Positions 35,385 through 44,708 of a stretch of 64,000 nt of DNA are shown here, piece by piece (the first letter of the stretch is position 1; the number at the start of each line of letters is the position of its first letter). Under the pieces are notes generated by a model. That model was not told where the DNA came from, made no database searches, and was given only the letters and a program-made list of their open reading frames with translations. Source of the DNA: JAEZAA01 sp964514485 (GTDB taxonomy: Bacteria; Pseudomonadota; Gammaproteobacteria; Pseudomonadales; Oleiphilaceae); the NCBI GenBank assembly GCA_964514485.1, contig CAZEWG010000009.1, positions 1 to 64,000 on the forward strand, given 5' to 3'. The translations under genes were made by a program, and so were the position numbers.

Positions 35385-35648
35385 TGTCCGGCCGCCATCA
35401 TCGCGTAAAAATGCGTTGGGCGCATACAATGCCAATGTGACACGAATTATTACGCAGAGATAAAGCCGTTTTCAGATCCGGTGCGCGACCAACAGCCTAA
35501 ACGCTGCAGTCGGCCCCTATTTATATAGAGAAGGCCCGTCCCAGCGCCAGATAGCTCCGCCGCACCTGAAGCCCTGTGACTTCAACTATCCAATCTGCAA
35601 TAATTTCGCATTACAGCAAAGCTTCTACATCAGTTATAGGAGAGCACC

Positions 35649-36923
35649 ATGGCTGACAAAAAAGCTCAGTTATCGGTCGATGGTAAAACGATTGAGCTGC
35701 CTATTTATTCTGGCACCCTCGGTCCAGATGTGATCGATGTCCGTAGTCTAGTTCAGGAAGGCCTCTTTACCTACGACCCAGGCTTCATGTCCACCGCAGC
35801 CTGTGAGTCCCAGATTACCTATATTGATGGCGCCAATGGCGTTCTTCTCCACCGAGGCTACCCCATTGAACAGCTGGCAGAGTCTTCCGATTATCTGGAA
35901 ACCTGCTATCTGCTTCTGTACGGTGAACTACCTACCGCTGAGCAGTCCGAAGCCTTTCGCGCGACCGTCAGCCGCCACACCATGGTCAACGCCCAACTGA
36001 GCAACTTCTTCAACGGTTTCCGCCGTGACGCTCACCCCATGGCCGTTATGTGCGGTGTAGTAGGTGCCCTGTCCGCGTTCTACCACGACAACATGGACTT
36101 CACCAAAGAAGAGCATCGCGAAATCGCGGTCTTCCGCCTGATCGCCAAAATGCCGACCCTGGCCGCCATGTGCTACAAGTACTCCATGGGCCAACCCTTC
36201 ATGTATCCGCGTAACAACCTGAACTATGCGGAAAACTTCCTGCACATGATGTTCAGCACGCCTTGCGGGGACTACAAGCCCAGCCCGGTGATCTCTCGCG
36301 CCATGGACCGCATCTTCCTGCTGCACGCTGACCACGAGCAGAACGCGTCCACCTCTACGGTACGTCTGGCCGGCTCTTCCGGTGCCAACCCCTTCGCCTG
36401 TATCGCTGCAGGTATTGCCGCCCTGTGGGGACCGGCTCATGGTGGCGCCAACGAAGCCGTACTGAATATGCTGGAAGAAATCGGTGACGAATCCCGCATC
36501 GAGGAATTCATCGCCCGCGCCAAAGACAAGGACGACCCCTTCCGCCTGATGGGCTTCGGTCACCGCGTCTACAAAAACTTTGACCCACGCGCCAAAGTTA
36601 TGCGCGAGACCTGCGATGAAGTTCTGCGTGAACTGGGCTGTGGCGATGACCCACTGTTCCGTATCGCCCGCCGCCTGGAACAAATTGCCCTGGAAGACGA
36701 GTATTTCGTTGAGCGTAAACTCTACCCCAACGTGGACTTCTACTCCGGCATCATCCTGCGCGCCATTGGGATTCCGACCTCCATGTTCACAGTGATCTTT
36801 GCCATGTCCCGTACCATCGGCTGGTTCGCTCACTGGAACGAGATGGTCAGCGGCCCCTACAAGATTGGACGTCCGCGCCAGCTCTATACCGGTCACACCA
36901 AGCGGGACTATCCGAAAAAGTAA
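35649..36923 (+). CDS. gltA: Citrate synthase
   Basis: Condenses acetyl-CoA with oxaloacetate as the entry step of the TCA cycle. At 424 residues it matches the hexameric NADH-sensitive type. The N-terminal beta domain (KAQLSVDGKTIELPIYSGTLG), LHADHEQNASTSTVRL (catalytic His), GFGHRVYKNFDPRAK (second catalytic His) and the Asp in VDFYSG are present. TAGGAGAGCACC precedes the ATG. Divergent from the sdh operon, as in Pseudomonas. Confidence 0.98.
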   Translation: MADKKAQLSVDGKTIELPIYSGTLGPDVIDVRSLVQEGLFTYDPGFMSTAACESQITYIDGANGVLLHRGYPIEQLAESSDYLETCYLLLYGELPTAEQSEAFRATVSRHTMVNAQLSNFFNGFRRDAHPMAVMCGVVGALSAFYHDNMDFTKEEHREIAVFRLIAKMPTLAAMCYKYSMGQPFMYPRNNLNYAENFLHMMFSTPCGDYKPSPVISRAMDRIFLLHADHEQNASTSTVRLAGSSGANPFACIAAGIAALWGPAHGGANEAVLNMLEEIGDESRIEEFIARAKDKDDPFRLMGFGHRVYKNFDPRAKVMRETCDEVLRELGCGDDPLFRIARRLEQIALEDEYFVERKLYPNVDFYSGIILRAIGIPTSMFTVIFAMSRTIGWFAHWNEMVSGPYKIGRPRQLYTGHTKRDYPKK

Positions 36924-36940
36924 CGCTTAGGCAGCGATCA

Positions 36941-36968
36941 AATAAGGGGGCAAAAGCCCCCTTATTTT
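36941..36968 (+). terminator. Terminator after gltA
   Basis: AATAAGGGGGC (36941-36951), loop AAAA, GCCCCCTTATT (36956-36966) then TTTTG-type tail: an 11-base-pair stem 17 bases after the gltA stop. Confidence 0.92.
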
Positions 36969-37030
36969 GTTTCCGGGCCCGGCATTTCGTCCACTTCACC
37001 ATCCGCCAGTCGGACCTAAAAAACCAAGCC

Positions 37031-37059
37031 AAAAAAAACGCCCCGTCAGGAGCGTTTTT
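37031..37059 (-). terminator. Terminator after topA
   Basis: On the minus strand AAAAACGC (37059-37052), then TCCTGACGGG, then GCGTTTTT and further T to 37031. The stem has one internal mismatch and the T run is eight long. It lies 10 bases after the topA stop and faces the gltA terminator. Confidence 0.85.
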
Positions 37060-37068
37060 CAGATCGCG

Positions 37069-39690
37069 TCAGACTTTTTCCGTCCAGCGCCCATCCTTGT
37101 AGAAGGCGGACCAACCTGTCGGCTTACCTCCCTGCTCGCTCATCACATAATGCTCTTTGCTCTTGCGGCTAAAGCGGATGATCGCCGGGTTGCCTTGTGG
37201 ATCCGCCTGGGGCGCCTCCATCAAAAAGCCGTACTTCGGGTCGATCTGGTCACGGTGAGGAATCAACTCCCGCACCAAAGGTGCACGGGTCTCCCGATTT
37301 TTCGGGAATTTACTGGCCGCCAGGAACAGCCCGGCCGCGCCATCACGCAACACGTAGGTGTCATCCACCTTCTCGCACTTGAGCTCAGGCATCGGCACCG
37401 GCTCCATTTTGGGGGGCGCCGGCTCACCATTGCGCAACAACTTCCGCGTATTGCCGCAACTTGTATTGGTGCATCCGAAATACTTTCCAAAACGGCCCGT
37501 TTTTAACTGCATTTCCGAACCGCACTTATCACACTCCAGTGTGGGCCCTTCATAACCCTTGATCTTGAAGCTACCCTCTTCGATTTCATAGCCGGCACAA
37601 TCCGGATTATTGCCGCACACATGCAGCTTCCGCTGATCGTCAATCAGATAGCTGTCCATGGCCGTACCACACTTCGGGCAACGGCGCTTGCTACGCAGGG
37701 CCTGGGTTTCGTGATCTTCATCATCATCGGCGCTCAGGGTTTCCTCACCAGGCACCAGGTTGATGGTGGTTTTGCATCGCTCGGCCAGCGGTAACGCATA
37801 ACCGGAACAGCCCAGGAAAACCCCCGTGCTTGCGGTGCGAATCTGCATCTTGCGCCCACAGCTGGGGCAGTCAATGTCAGTCTCGGTCGGCTCGTTAGCG
37901 CGCATGCCCTTATCGCTAGATTCCGCCCGCTCCAACTGCTGACTAAACTCCGCATAGAAGGCGTCTAGAACCCGCTTCCAGTCATCCTTGCCCGTAGCGA
38001 TTTCATCGAGCTGCTCCTCCATTTTGGCCGTAAAGCCATAATCCATCAGATCCTGAAAGCTCTCAGTGAGCCGATCCGTCACGATGTCGCCCATCTTCTC
38101 TGCGTAAAAGCGACGATTCTGCAGCCTCACATAGCCACGATCTTGAATCGTGGAAATAATCGCCGCATAGGTTGAAGGCCGACCAATCCCACGTTTCTCC
38201 AACTCTTTTACCAGGGACGCCTCGGTAAAGCGTGCCGGCGGCTTGGTGAAGTGCTGCTTCGGCTCCAGAGTGACCAGGCTCAAGCTCTCCCCTTCTTTCA
38301 GGTCAGGCAGCACCAGGTCCTCATCCTTCTTCGCCGCAGCCGGCATCACCTTCAAAAATCCGTCAAACTTCATGATGCGGCCACGGGCACGCAACTCGTA
38401 ATCACCAGCAACGGCCGTGATGGAGGTGCTGAGGAATTCAGCATCATTCATCTGACAGGCGACAAACTGACGCCAAATCAACTCATAAAGGCGCTCTGCG
38501 TCGCGCTCCACACCTTTCAGGTCAGTAGCCTTGAGATAGACATCCGTGGGCCGAATCGCTTCGTGGGCCTCCTGAGCGCCTTCCTTGCTGCTGTAAAAGC
38601 GAGGCTTTTCAGGAAGGTATTTATCACCAAAGGCCTTGCCAATTAAACCACGCACGGCGGTCAAGGCATCCTGACTCAAGTTGGTCGAGTCGGTACGCAT
38701 ATAGGTGATGTAGCCACTCTCATACAGCCGCTGCGCGAGCGTCATGGTTTTCTTGACACTGAAGCCCAGTCGCGTGCTGGCGGCCTGTTGTAGCGTGGAG
38801 GTAATAAAAGGTGCTGAAGGGCGCGAACGAGTGGGCTTATCCTCCCGTTTGGCCACCTTGTAGCTCAACCCTCTTAAAGCCTGCAGATGCGTCTCGGTCT
38901 GCTGCTGGTTCAAGGGGCGGAAGTTTTCACCCTGATGGCGGGCGACCTGAAACCGGACCTGATCCCGCTTGGCTGAATCCAGGTCGGCAAAAACCTCCCA
39001 GTACTCCTCTGGCACAAAGGAGCGGATCTCCCGCTCGCGCTCAACCACAAGGCGTACCGCAACCGACTGTACCCGGCCGGCAGACAAACCGCGGGCAATC
39101 TTGCTCCACAGCAGAGGAGACACCATATAGCCCACGACACGATCAAGGAAGCGGCGCGCCTGCTGCGCGTTCACCCGGTCGTAGTCCAGGCTACCCGGCT
39201 GCTTGAACGCCTCGGAGATAGCATTCTTGGTGATCTCGTTAAACACAACCCGGCGATAGCGGCTGTCATCACCGCCAATGGCTTCTTTCAGGTGCCAGGC
39301 AATCGCCTCCCCTTCTCTATCCAAGTCCGTCGCGAGATAGACCATATCCGCACTTTTGGCGAGACGGCGAAGCTCCTCAACGACCTTCTCTTTGCCGGGC
39401 AGAATCTCATAATGGGCCTTCCAGCCATGCTCCGGATCGACGCCCATGCGTTGGATCAGCTGATCCCGGGACTTGCGCCGCTTGTACTCCGCCTTCTCGG
39501 TCGCAGACATTTTGCGGGTTTTCGCAGCTTCCTGCGCCCGCTGTTTGGGGTCCACCGTGGCTCCACTGCCACTGGTGGGCAAATCGCGAATATGGCCAAC
39601 ACTGGACTTGACGATGTAGTCGCTACCCAAATACTTATTGATGGTTTTCGCCTTGGCAGGCGACTCAACGATAACCAGCGCTTTACCCAT
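37069..39690 (-). CDS. topA: DNA topoisomerase I
   Basis: Relaxes negative supercoils by single-strand passage. The 873 residues have an N-terminal TOPRIM domain (ALVIVESPAKAKTINKYLG, then ATDLDREGEAIAWHL with the acidic metal ligands), the catalytic Tyr in SGYITYMRTDSTNLS, and three C-terminal four-cysteine zinc elements (CPSCGRKM, CPKCGTAMD, CDKCGSEMQ) followed by two ribbon modules. ATG start. Terminators on both sides make it a single-gene unit; promoter at 39751-39779. Confidence 0.98.
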   Translation of the reverse strand: MGKALVIVESPAKAKTINKYLGSDYIVKSSVGHIRDLPTSGSGATVDPKQRAQEAAKTRKMSATEKAEYKRRKSRDQLIQRMGVDPEHGWKAHYEILPGKEKVVEELRRLAKSADMVYLATDLDREGEAIAWHLKEAIGGDDSRYRRVVFNEITKNAISEAFKQPGSLDYDRVNAQQARRFLDRVVGYMVSPLLWSKIARGLSAGRVQSVAVRLVVEREREIRSFVPEEYWEVFADLDSAKRDQVRFQVARHQGENFRPLNQQQTETHLQALRGLSYKVAKREDKPTRSRPSAPFITSTLQQAASTRLGFSVKKTMTLAQRLYESGYITYMRTDSTNLSQDALTAVRGLIGKAFGDKYLPEKPRFYSSKEGAQEAHEAIRPTDVYLKATDLKGVERDAERLYELIWRQFVACQMNDAEFLSTSITAVAGDYELRARGRIMKFDGFLKVMPAAAKKDEDLVLPDLKEGESLSLVTLEPKQHFTKPPARFTEASLVKELEKRGIGRPSTYAAIISTIQDRGYVRLQNRRFYAEKMGDIVTDRLTESFQDLMDYGFTAKMEEQLDEIATGKDDWKRVLDAFYAEFSQQLERAESSDKGMRANEPTETDIDCPSCGRKMQIRTASTGVFLGCSGYALPLAERCKTTINLVPGEETLSADDDEDHETQALRSKRRCPKCGTAMDSYLIDDQRKLHVCGNNPDCAGYEIEEGSFKIKGYEGPTLECDKCGSEMQLKTGRFGKYFGCTNTSCGNTRKLLRNGEPAPPKMEPVPMPELKCEKVDDTYVLRDGAAGLFLAASKFPKNRETRAPLVRELIPHRDQIDPKYGFLMEAPQADPQGNPAIIRFSRKSKEHYVMSEQGGKPTGWSAFYKDGRWTEKV

Positions 39691-39750
39691 AGTGATTTAT
39701 AAAATTCCCATTAACCCTGCAAGGGCTCGATTGGTGTGTGATTGGCGCAA

Positions 39751-39779
39751 TATATAAGTGGTTGTAGTCTGGGGGTCAA
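39751..39779 (-). promoter_or_regulatory. topA promoter
   Basis: On the minus strand TTGACC (39779-39774), 17-base spacer, TATATA (39756-39751). Start near 39744, about 54 bases before the ATG. The region between here and the fadA terminator shows nothing else. Confidence 0.65.
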
Positions 39780-39930
39780 GTGCAGCCACAATTAATCTGG
39801 CCGCCTTCGGAGGACAAGCTATCTTATTTCGGCGCTAGCAAATGCTGTAACCACCCAAAACCACCCTCCACAAACTGGAGTGAAATGGCACCTTCGAGAC
39901 TATAAGCTCGTAATGTTAGAAAACAAACAT

Positions 39931-39953
39931 AAAAAAGCCGAGCTAAGCTCGGC
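39931..39953 (-). terminator. Terminator after fadA
   Basis: GCCGAGC (39937-39943), loop TAA, GCTCGGC (39947-39953), flanked by A runs and T runs on both sides. On the minus strand six T follow the stem, 20 bases after the fadA stop. Confidence 0.92.
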
Positions 39954-39972
39954 TTTTTCGTCGCTGTCGGTA

Positions 39973-41148
39973 TTAGATCCGCTCGAAAACGGTCGCAATA
40001 CCTTGGCCCAGGCCGATACACATGGTTGCTACACCCAGCGTACCGCCTTTCTGCTGCATCACGTTGAGAAGAGTGGTGGAGATCCGCGCACCGGAGCAAC
40101 CCAGGGGGTGACCCAGAGCGATCGCGCCGCCATTCAGGTTGACCTTCTCTTCCATCACATTCAACAGTTTCAGATCTTTCAGAACTGGCAGTGACTGAGC
40201 CGCGAACGCCTCATTCAACTCCCAGAAATCAATATCTTCGACTGTCAGGCCTGCACGCTTCAGCGCTTTCTTGGTCGCAGGAACCGGGCCATAACCCATG
40301 ATCGCGGGATCACAGCCAGCTACTGCCATGGCGCGGATCTTGGCGATCGGCTCCAGACCCAGTGCTTGAGCACGCTCCCAAGACATCAGCACCATTGCAG
40401 AGGCACCGTCAGTCAGCTGAGAGGAAGTACCCGCGGTCACAGTACCGGATTTCGGATCGAAGGCCGGACGCAGTTGGCCCAGGCTCTCTACAGTGGTTTC
40501 AGGACGGATGGTCTCGTCGTTTTCCACCAGAATGCGGAATCCGTCTTCGTTGTGACCTTCAATGGGAACGATCTCGTTCTTGAAGCGACCCTCAAGCGTG
40601 GCCTCGTGGGCCAGACGGTGAGAACGAGCACCGAACTCGTCCTGCTGCTGACGGCTGATGCCGTGCATTTTCGCCAGCATTTCCGCAGTCAGACCCATCA
40701 TGTTGGAGGCCTTGGCAGAATACTTGGACGCAGCCGGGTTGTGATCGAAGCCTTGCGTCATGGGAACGTGTCCCATGTGCTCAACACCGCCCACCACAAA
40801 GAAGTCGCCCTGGCCGGTCATGATGGCCTGAGCCGCGGTGTGGATTGCGGTCATTGCAGAACCACACAGACGGTTGACCGTTTGCGCCGCTGAAGTGTGC
40901 GGGATCTTGGTCAACAGGGAGATCTGACGAGCAACGTTAAAGCCCTGCTCCAGAGTCTGGTTCACACAGCCCCAGATCACATCTTCCACTTCGTTGGGGT
41001 TCAGCTTCTCGTTACGCTGGAACAATGCGTCAATCAGCGCGGCAGACAGAGTCTCTGCACGCACGTTGCGGAATACGCCGCCCTTTGCGCGGCCCATCGG
41101 TGTTCTCACACAGTCGACAACAACGACGTCTCTTGGATTTAAACTCAT
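39973..41148 (-). CDS. fadA: 3-Ketoacyl-CoA thiolase FadA
   Basis: Last step of fatty-acid beta-oxidation: releases acetyl-CoA from 3-ketoacyl-CoA. The 391 residues include the nucleophile Cys95 in NRLCGSAMTAIHTAAQ, GHPLGCSGAR with the catalytic His, and CIGLGQGIATVFE with the second active Cys. Follows fadB by 33 bases; the two products form the heterotetrameric FadBA complex. Confidence 0.97.
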   Translation of the reverse strand: MSLNPRDVVVVDCVRTPMGRAKGGVFRNVRAETLSAALIDALFQRNEKLNPNEVEDVIWGCVNQTLEQGFNVARQISLLTKIPHTSAAQTVNRLCGSAMTAIHTAAQAIMTGQGDFFVVGGVEHMGHVPMTQGFDHNPAASKYSAKASNMMGLTAEMLAKMHGISRQQQDEFGARSHRLAHEATLEGRFKNEIVPIEGHNEDGFRILVENDETIRPETTVESLGQLRPAFDPKSGTVTAGTSSQLTDGASAMVLMSWERAQALGLEPIAKIRAMAVAGCDPAIMGYGPVPATKKALKRAGLTVEDIDFWELNEAFAAQSLPVLKDLKLLNVMEEKVNLNGGAIALGHPLGCSGARISTTLLNVMQQKGGTLGVATMCIGLGQGIATVFERI

Positions 41149-41181
41149 TGGTTTTCTCCGTTCGGAATTCTGTCTTCGCGA

Positions 41182-43329
41182 TTAGCCAAAAAACTTCTTG
41201 CCGGATTTGGCCATTTCACGCATCCCCTCAGTCGGGTGATACAGGGGGCCAAGGTCAGCGTATTTGTCTGCCAGCTTGCAGAACTCGTCGAGCCCGATCG
41301 AATCGATGTAACGGAGCGCGCCGCCGCGGAATGGAGGGAAGCCGATACCAAAGATCAAGCCCATATCCGCTTCAGCCGGAGTTTCCACAATGCCATCTTC
41401 CAGACAGCGAACGGTTTCGATGCACAGAGGAATCATCATCCGCTCGATGATGGTCTGATCGTCGAACTCGCCATTGCCGCTAACCACAGGCTTCAGCATC
41501 TCGTAGACAGCAGGATCGCTGATCTTCTTCGGCTTGCCTTTCTTGTCGGTTTCATACTTGTAGAAACCTTCATTGCTCTTCTGGCCCAGACGCTTGGCTT
41601 CGAACATAACGTCGATTGCAGTGGTGCCTTCGTGCTTCATGCGCTCAGGGAAACCTTCAGCCATCACGTCGCCCGCGTGCTTGGCGGTGTCCATGCCCAC
41701 AACGTCGAGCAGGTACGCCGGGCCCATCGGCCAGCCGAAACGCTCCATGACTTTATCGACTTTCTGGAAGTCGGCGCCATCACGCACCAGACCAATAAAG
41801 CCACCAAAGTACGGGAACAGTACCCGGTTAACCAGGAAGCCCGGGCAGTCGTTGACCACAATCGGGGTCTTGCCCATCGCTTTGGCATAAGCAACGGTGG
41901 TGGCGATTGCGCGCTCGCTGGATTTCTCGCCGCGGATAACTTCCACCAGGGGCATCATGTGCACCGGGTTGAAGAAGTGCATACCGCAGAAGTTTTCCGG
42001 ACGCTTCAGATTCTTCGCCAGCAGGTTAACGGAAATGGTGGAGGTGTTGGTGGTGATGATCGCATCTTCACGAACCACGTCTTCCACTTCACGCAGAACA
42101 ATGTCTTTAACTTTCGGGTTCTCAACAACGGCTTCAACAACCAGGTCAACCGTTTTGAAGTCACCGTAGCTCAGCGTCGGAACAATACGGTTCAGAACGT
42201 CTGCCATTTCGTCGGCCTTCATACGGCCTTTTTCGACGCGGCGAGCCAGCAGTTTTTTGGCTTCGTTCAGACCGGTGTCGATACCCGCCTGAGCGATATC
42301 CTTCATCAGGATCGGGGTGCCTTTCAGTGCGGACTGGTAAGCCACACCGCCACCCATGATACCCGCACCCAGTACAGCGGCCTGCTTCACAGGGCTGGCC
42401 TTGGGCTCCAGATCCTTGGCTTTTTTCTTCAGCTCCTGATCATTCAGGAACAGACCCACCAGGCTGGCAGCAACGCTGGTTTTCGCCATTTTGGCAAAGC
42501 CTTTGGCTTCAACTTCCAGCGCCTTGTCACGGGACATACCGGCATGCTTTTGCATGGTTTTGATGGCTTCAACAGGCGCCGGATAGTTGGGGCCCGCTTG
42601 GCCAGCAACGAAGCCCTTCGCAGTTTCGAAGGTCATCATGCTTTCCATCTGGTTCAGCTTCAGCTTGCTGGTTTTTTCTTCACGACGTGCTTTGTAGTCG
42701 ATCTTGCCAGCAATGCACTGCTTCAGCAGGTCAAGAGCAGCGGCTTGCAGCTTGTCGGGAGCGACAACTGCATCAACAGCACCGTCTTTCAGTGCGTTTT
42801 CAGGACGCTTTTCGCCGCCGGCACAGATCCACTCAATGGCGTTATCCGCACCGATCAGACGGGACAGACGAACGGTTCCGCCGAAGCCCGGGAAGATACC
42901 CAGCTTGACTTCAGGCAGGCCAACTTTCGCCTTGGTGGACATAACGCGATAGTCTGTTGCCAGACACATTTCGAAACCACCACCCAGCGCAATGCCATTG
43001 ATAGCGGTCACTGTGGGGAATGGGAGGTCTTCAATATCGCTGAAGATAGAGTTGGCTTGCAGGTTGTTTGCAACCAGATCTTCCTCGGAACCCGCGAAGA
43101 GTTCCGTGAACTCGGTGATGTCCGCGCCAACGATGAAGCAATCTTTGCTGCTGGTAACCATCAGACCCTTGATGCTGGAATCTGATTTCAGCTTATCTGC
43201 AGCCTCTCGCAGTTCTGACAATGTCAGTCTGTTGAACTTGTTTACCGATTCACCTTTCAGATCGAAATCCAGCTGTGCGATGCCGTCTTCAATCTTCTTA
43301 ACCGTGATGGCTTTACCTTCGTAAATCAT
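41182..43329 (-). CDS. fadB: FadB multifunctional beta-oxidation enzyme
   Basis: Enoyl-CoA hydratase, 3-hydroxyacyl-CoA dehydrogenase and isomerase subunit of the FadBA complex. The 715-residue length equals that of the Pseudomonas protein as I recall it. The N-terminal crotonase domain (1-190) has INGIALGGGFEMCLATDYR and GLPEVKLGIFPGFGGT with the catalytic Glu residues; the dehydrogenase part (about 310-715) opens with the NAD motif AVLGAGIMGGGVAYQSA and has MHFFNPVHMMPLVEVI. Start ATG 43329, GGAG 8 bases upstream; the preceding TTG is less likely. Two adjoining palindromes lie 122-157 bases upstream. Confidence 0.98.
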   Translation of the reverse strand: MIYEGKAITVKKIEDGIAQLDFDLKGESVNKFNRLTLSELREAADKLKSDSSIKGLMVTSSKDCFIVGADITEFTELFAGSEEDLVANNLQANSIFSDIEDLPFPTVTAINGIALGGGFEMCLATDYRVMSTKAKVGLPEVKLGIFPGFGGTVRLSRLIGADNAIEWICAGGEKRPENALKDGAVDAVVAPDKLQAAALDLLKQCIAGKIDYKARREEKTSKLKLNQMESMMTFETAKGFVAGQAGPNYPAPVEAIKTMQKHAGMSRDKALEVEAKGFAKMAKTSVAASLVGLFLNDQELKKKAKDLEPKASPVKQAAVLGAGIMGGGVAYQSALKGTPILMKDIAQAGIDTGLNEAKKLLARRVEKGRMKADEMADVLNRIVPTLSYGDFKTVDLVVEAVVENPKVKDIVLREVEDVVREDAIITTNTSTISVNLLAKNLKRPENFCGMHFFNPVHMMPLVEVIRGEKSSERAIATTVAYAKAMGKTPIVVNDCPGFLVNRVLFPYFGGFIGLVRDGADFQKVDKVMERFGWPMGPAYLLDVVGMDTAKHAGDVMAEGFPERMKHEGTTAIDVMFEAKRLGQKSNEGFYKYETDKKGKPKKISDPAVYEMLKPVVSGNGEFDDQTIIERMMIPLCIETVRCLEDGIVETPAEADMGLIFGIGFPPFRGGALRYIDSIGLDEFCKLADKYADLGPLYHPTEGMREMAKSGKKFFG

Positions 43330-43450
43330 CAACTGATCTCCAAGCTATAAGTAGCACTGAATTCAAAGTCGGTAGCTACGACGTTCGATGGACAAAACGT
43401 AGAGCGCGACCCCCCATCCACTGAGCTCCGGACAGAAATATGAACATTAT

Positions 43451-43486
43451 TTGGACAAGTCCAAAATTCATACGCTCGTTTGAATT
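43451..43486 (-). promoter_or_regulatory. Two abutting palindromes upstream of fadBA (candidate operators)
   Basis: TTGGAC-AA-GTCCAA (43451-43464) is a perfect 14-base palindrome. Directly next to it, AATTCATACG (43465-43474), CT, CGTTTGAATT (43477-43486) is a 22-base palindrome with one mismatch. The second contains CATAC-N4-GTTTG, one base from the PsrA operator pattern (G/C)AAAC-N2-4-GTTT(G/C) known in Pseudomonas, where PsrA controls fadBA by sensing fatty acids. The first palindrome would then belong to another regulator or to the -35 area (inference). Confidence 0.65.
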
Positions 43487-43829
43487 AGGTGTGCCCACCA
43501 TGAAAAAAAACCAAGCATTTGTCAATTACTTCCGCTTGTTTTTTCACATGGACCGCTGGGAAAGACTCACTAAAAGCCGGCATTAGCCATCGCGATCAAG
43601 CCGTTAAGACCGGTTACCCACTTGGGGCTGAAGATGAAAAAGCCTTTAGCTTTGATCAATACCCAGTCAAATCACACCAGAAGAACTTTGACTTTAGCCG
43701 TATCTACGCCTAACGTGATAACACAACCCTTTGTGTTCCAAATGGTTAAGGACTCGAGTCAAGAATCAAATCTTGGCACAATGCTATCCCGTTCCAAACA
43801 CTCAAGAATAATAAGTATTGGAGGCAAAC
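43487..43829. other. Intergenic region with no supported gene
   Basis: Lies between the fadBA operator region and the helical secreted protein. Short open frames here have no ribosome binding site worth the name and compositions unlike neighbouring genes, so I do not call them. It probably holds the promoter of the next gene. Confidence 0.5.
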
Positions 43830-44657
43830 ATGAGTTTCCCCGGGATCATCCGTAGCATCCTCCTGTCTTTTTCACTGATGGCCGGCTTTCTCATATCCCC
43901 CCTGGCCCAGGCTCTCACTCAGCAACAGGCGGACGATCTACTGTCAACACTGCACAAAATGAGTGTCGATTCCTACCTGGCCATCAATGCCTACTACAGC
44001 TTCGCCAACAGCGGTGGAGACAAAAGTGTCGCACAGGACGCCAACAACACCATCAACCGCCTCGACAGCCTGCTGGATCAGCTCAACAAAGCGCCCGGCG
44101 CCAGTGAAGTCCAGGAAAACCTCGCCAATATCAATACTCAGTGGGAACAATACCGCAAACTCCTGATCGCCAACATTCAAGACCTCATCAGCAAGGGCTA
44201 TCCCGATTTGCGCCTGATGGTGGACATGTCCCAAGCGAACCTGGACTTCATTGCCGGGTTAAGCGATACCGCCGCCACCATCAAGAAAAACAGCGACTAT
44301 CAGCCCAACGAACTGCTTGAACTAGTCCGTGAAGCGACTCTGAAAATTGAGCAGATCATGACCGCGTATGCCGCCCGTACAGCCTCCAACGTGTCCCAAA
44401 TCGCCCATGGTGCAGAAACCGAAGAGCCGTTGAACGTGCTGGCCGAGCAATTTACTCAGCAACTGCAGAAACTACAGCAAAAAACTGCCGGCAACCGGGA
44501 CACGGCCTCGGTGGTGGACGACATCGCCACCAAGTGGAACTTCATCAAAGGTTCCTATATCAACTTTAACGAAAACAACGTCGCCTACATCGCCAACCTG
44601 TACTCCAAGCGAATCATTGAAGGCTTGCAGAATCTGGAAAGCGCCGCGCAGCTGTAA
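43830..44657 (+). CDS. Secreted alpha-helical protein of unknown function
   Basis: I do not recognise this family. From the ATG at 43830 (GGAGG 5 bases upstream) it has 275 residues: a signal peptide (SILLSFSLMAGFLISPLAQA), then an all-helical body rich in Asn, Gln, Ala and Leu (LLSTLHKMSVDSYLAINAYYSFA, LLDQLNKAPGASEVQENLANINTQWEQYRKLL, DIATKWNFIKGSYINFNENNVAYIANLYSKRIIEGL). There is no cysteine and no further membrane segment. The pattern resembles periplasmic helical-bundle sensor domains (PilJ-type) standing alone. Downstream hairpin at 44665-44702; single-gene unit. Confidence 0.7.
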   Translation: MSFPGIIRSILLSFSLMAGFLISPLAQALTQQQADDLLSTLHKMSVDSYLAINAYYSFANSGGDKSVAQDANNTINRLDSLLDQLNKAPGASEVQENLANINTQWEQYRKLLIANIQDLISKGYPDLRLMVDMSQANLDFIAGLSDTAATIKKNSDYQPNELLELVREATLKIEQIMTAYAARTASNVSQIAHGAETEEPLNVLAEQFTQQLQKLQQKTAGNRDTASVVDDIATKWNFIKGSYINFNENNVAYIANLYSKRIIEGLQNLESAAQL

Positions 44658-44664
44658 TCCCAAA

Positions 44665-44702
44665 CCGCCACCCTGTTTCGGCGGGGTGGCGGCGGTTGTT
44701 TC
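44665..44702 (+). terminator. Hairpin after the helical secreted protein
   Basis: CCGCCACCC (44665-44673) pairs with GGGTGGCGG (44684-44692) around a 10-base loop, then CGGTTGTTTCCC. Stable stem, short T tract; it may serve both convergent genes. Confidence 0.55.
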
Positions 44703-44708
44703 CCTTCA

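Noticed and set aside
35928..36896. A minus-strand open frame of about 322 codons opposite gltA
   Set aside because: Shadow of gltA, which is complete with all catalytic residues.
41236..43185. A plus-strand open frame of about 649 codons opposite fadB
   Set aside because: Antisense shadow caused by strong codon bias in fadB; His/Gln/Val-rich with no family motif.
43519..43855. Two overlapping small frames before the helical secreted protein
   Set aside because: No credible ribosome binding site for either; the second runs into the real gene in another frame.
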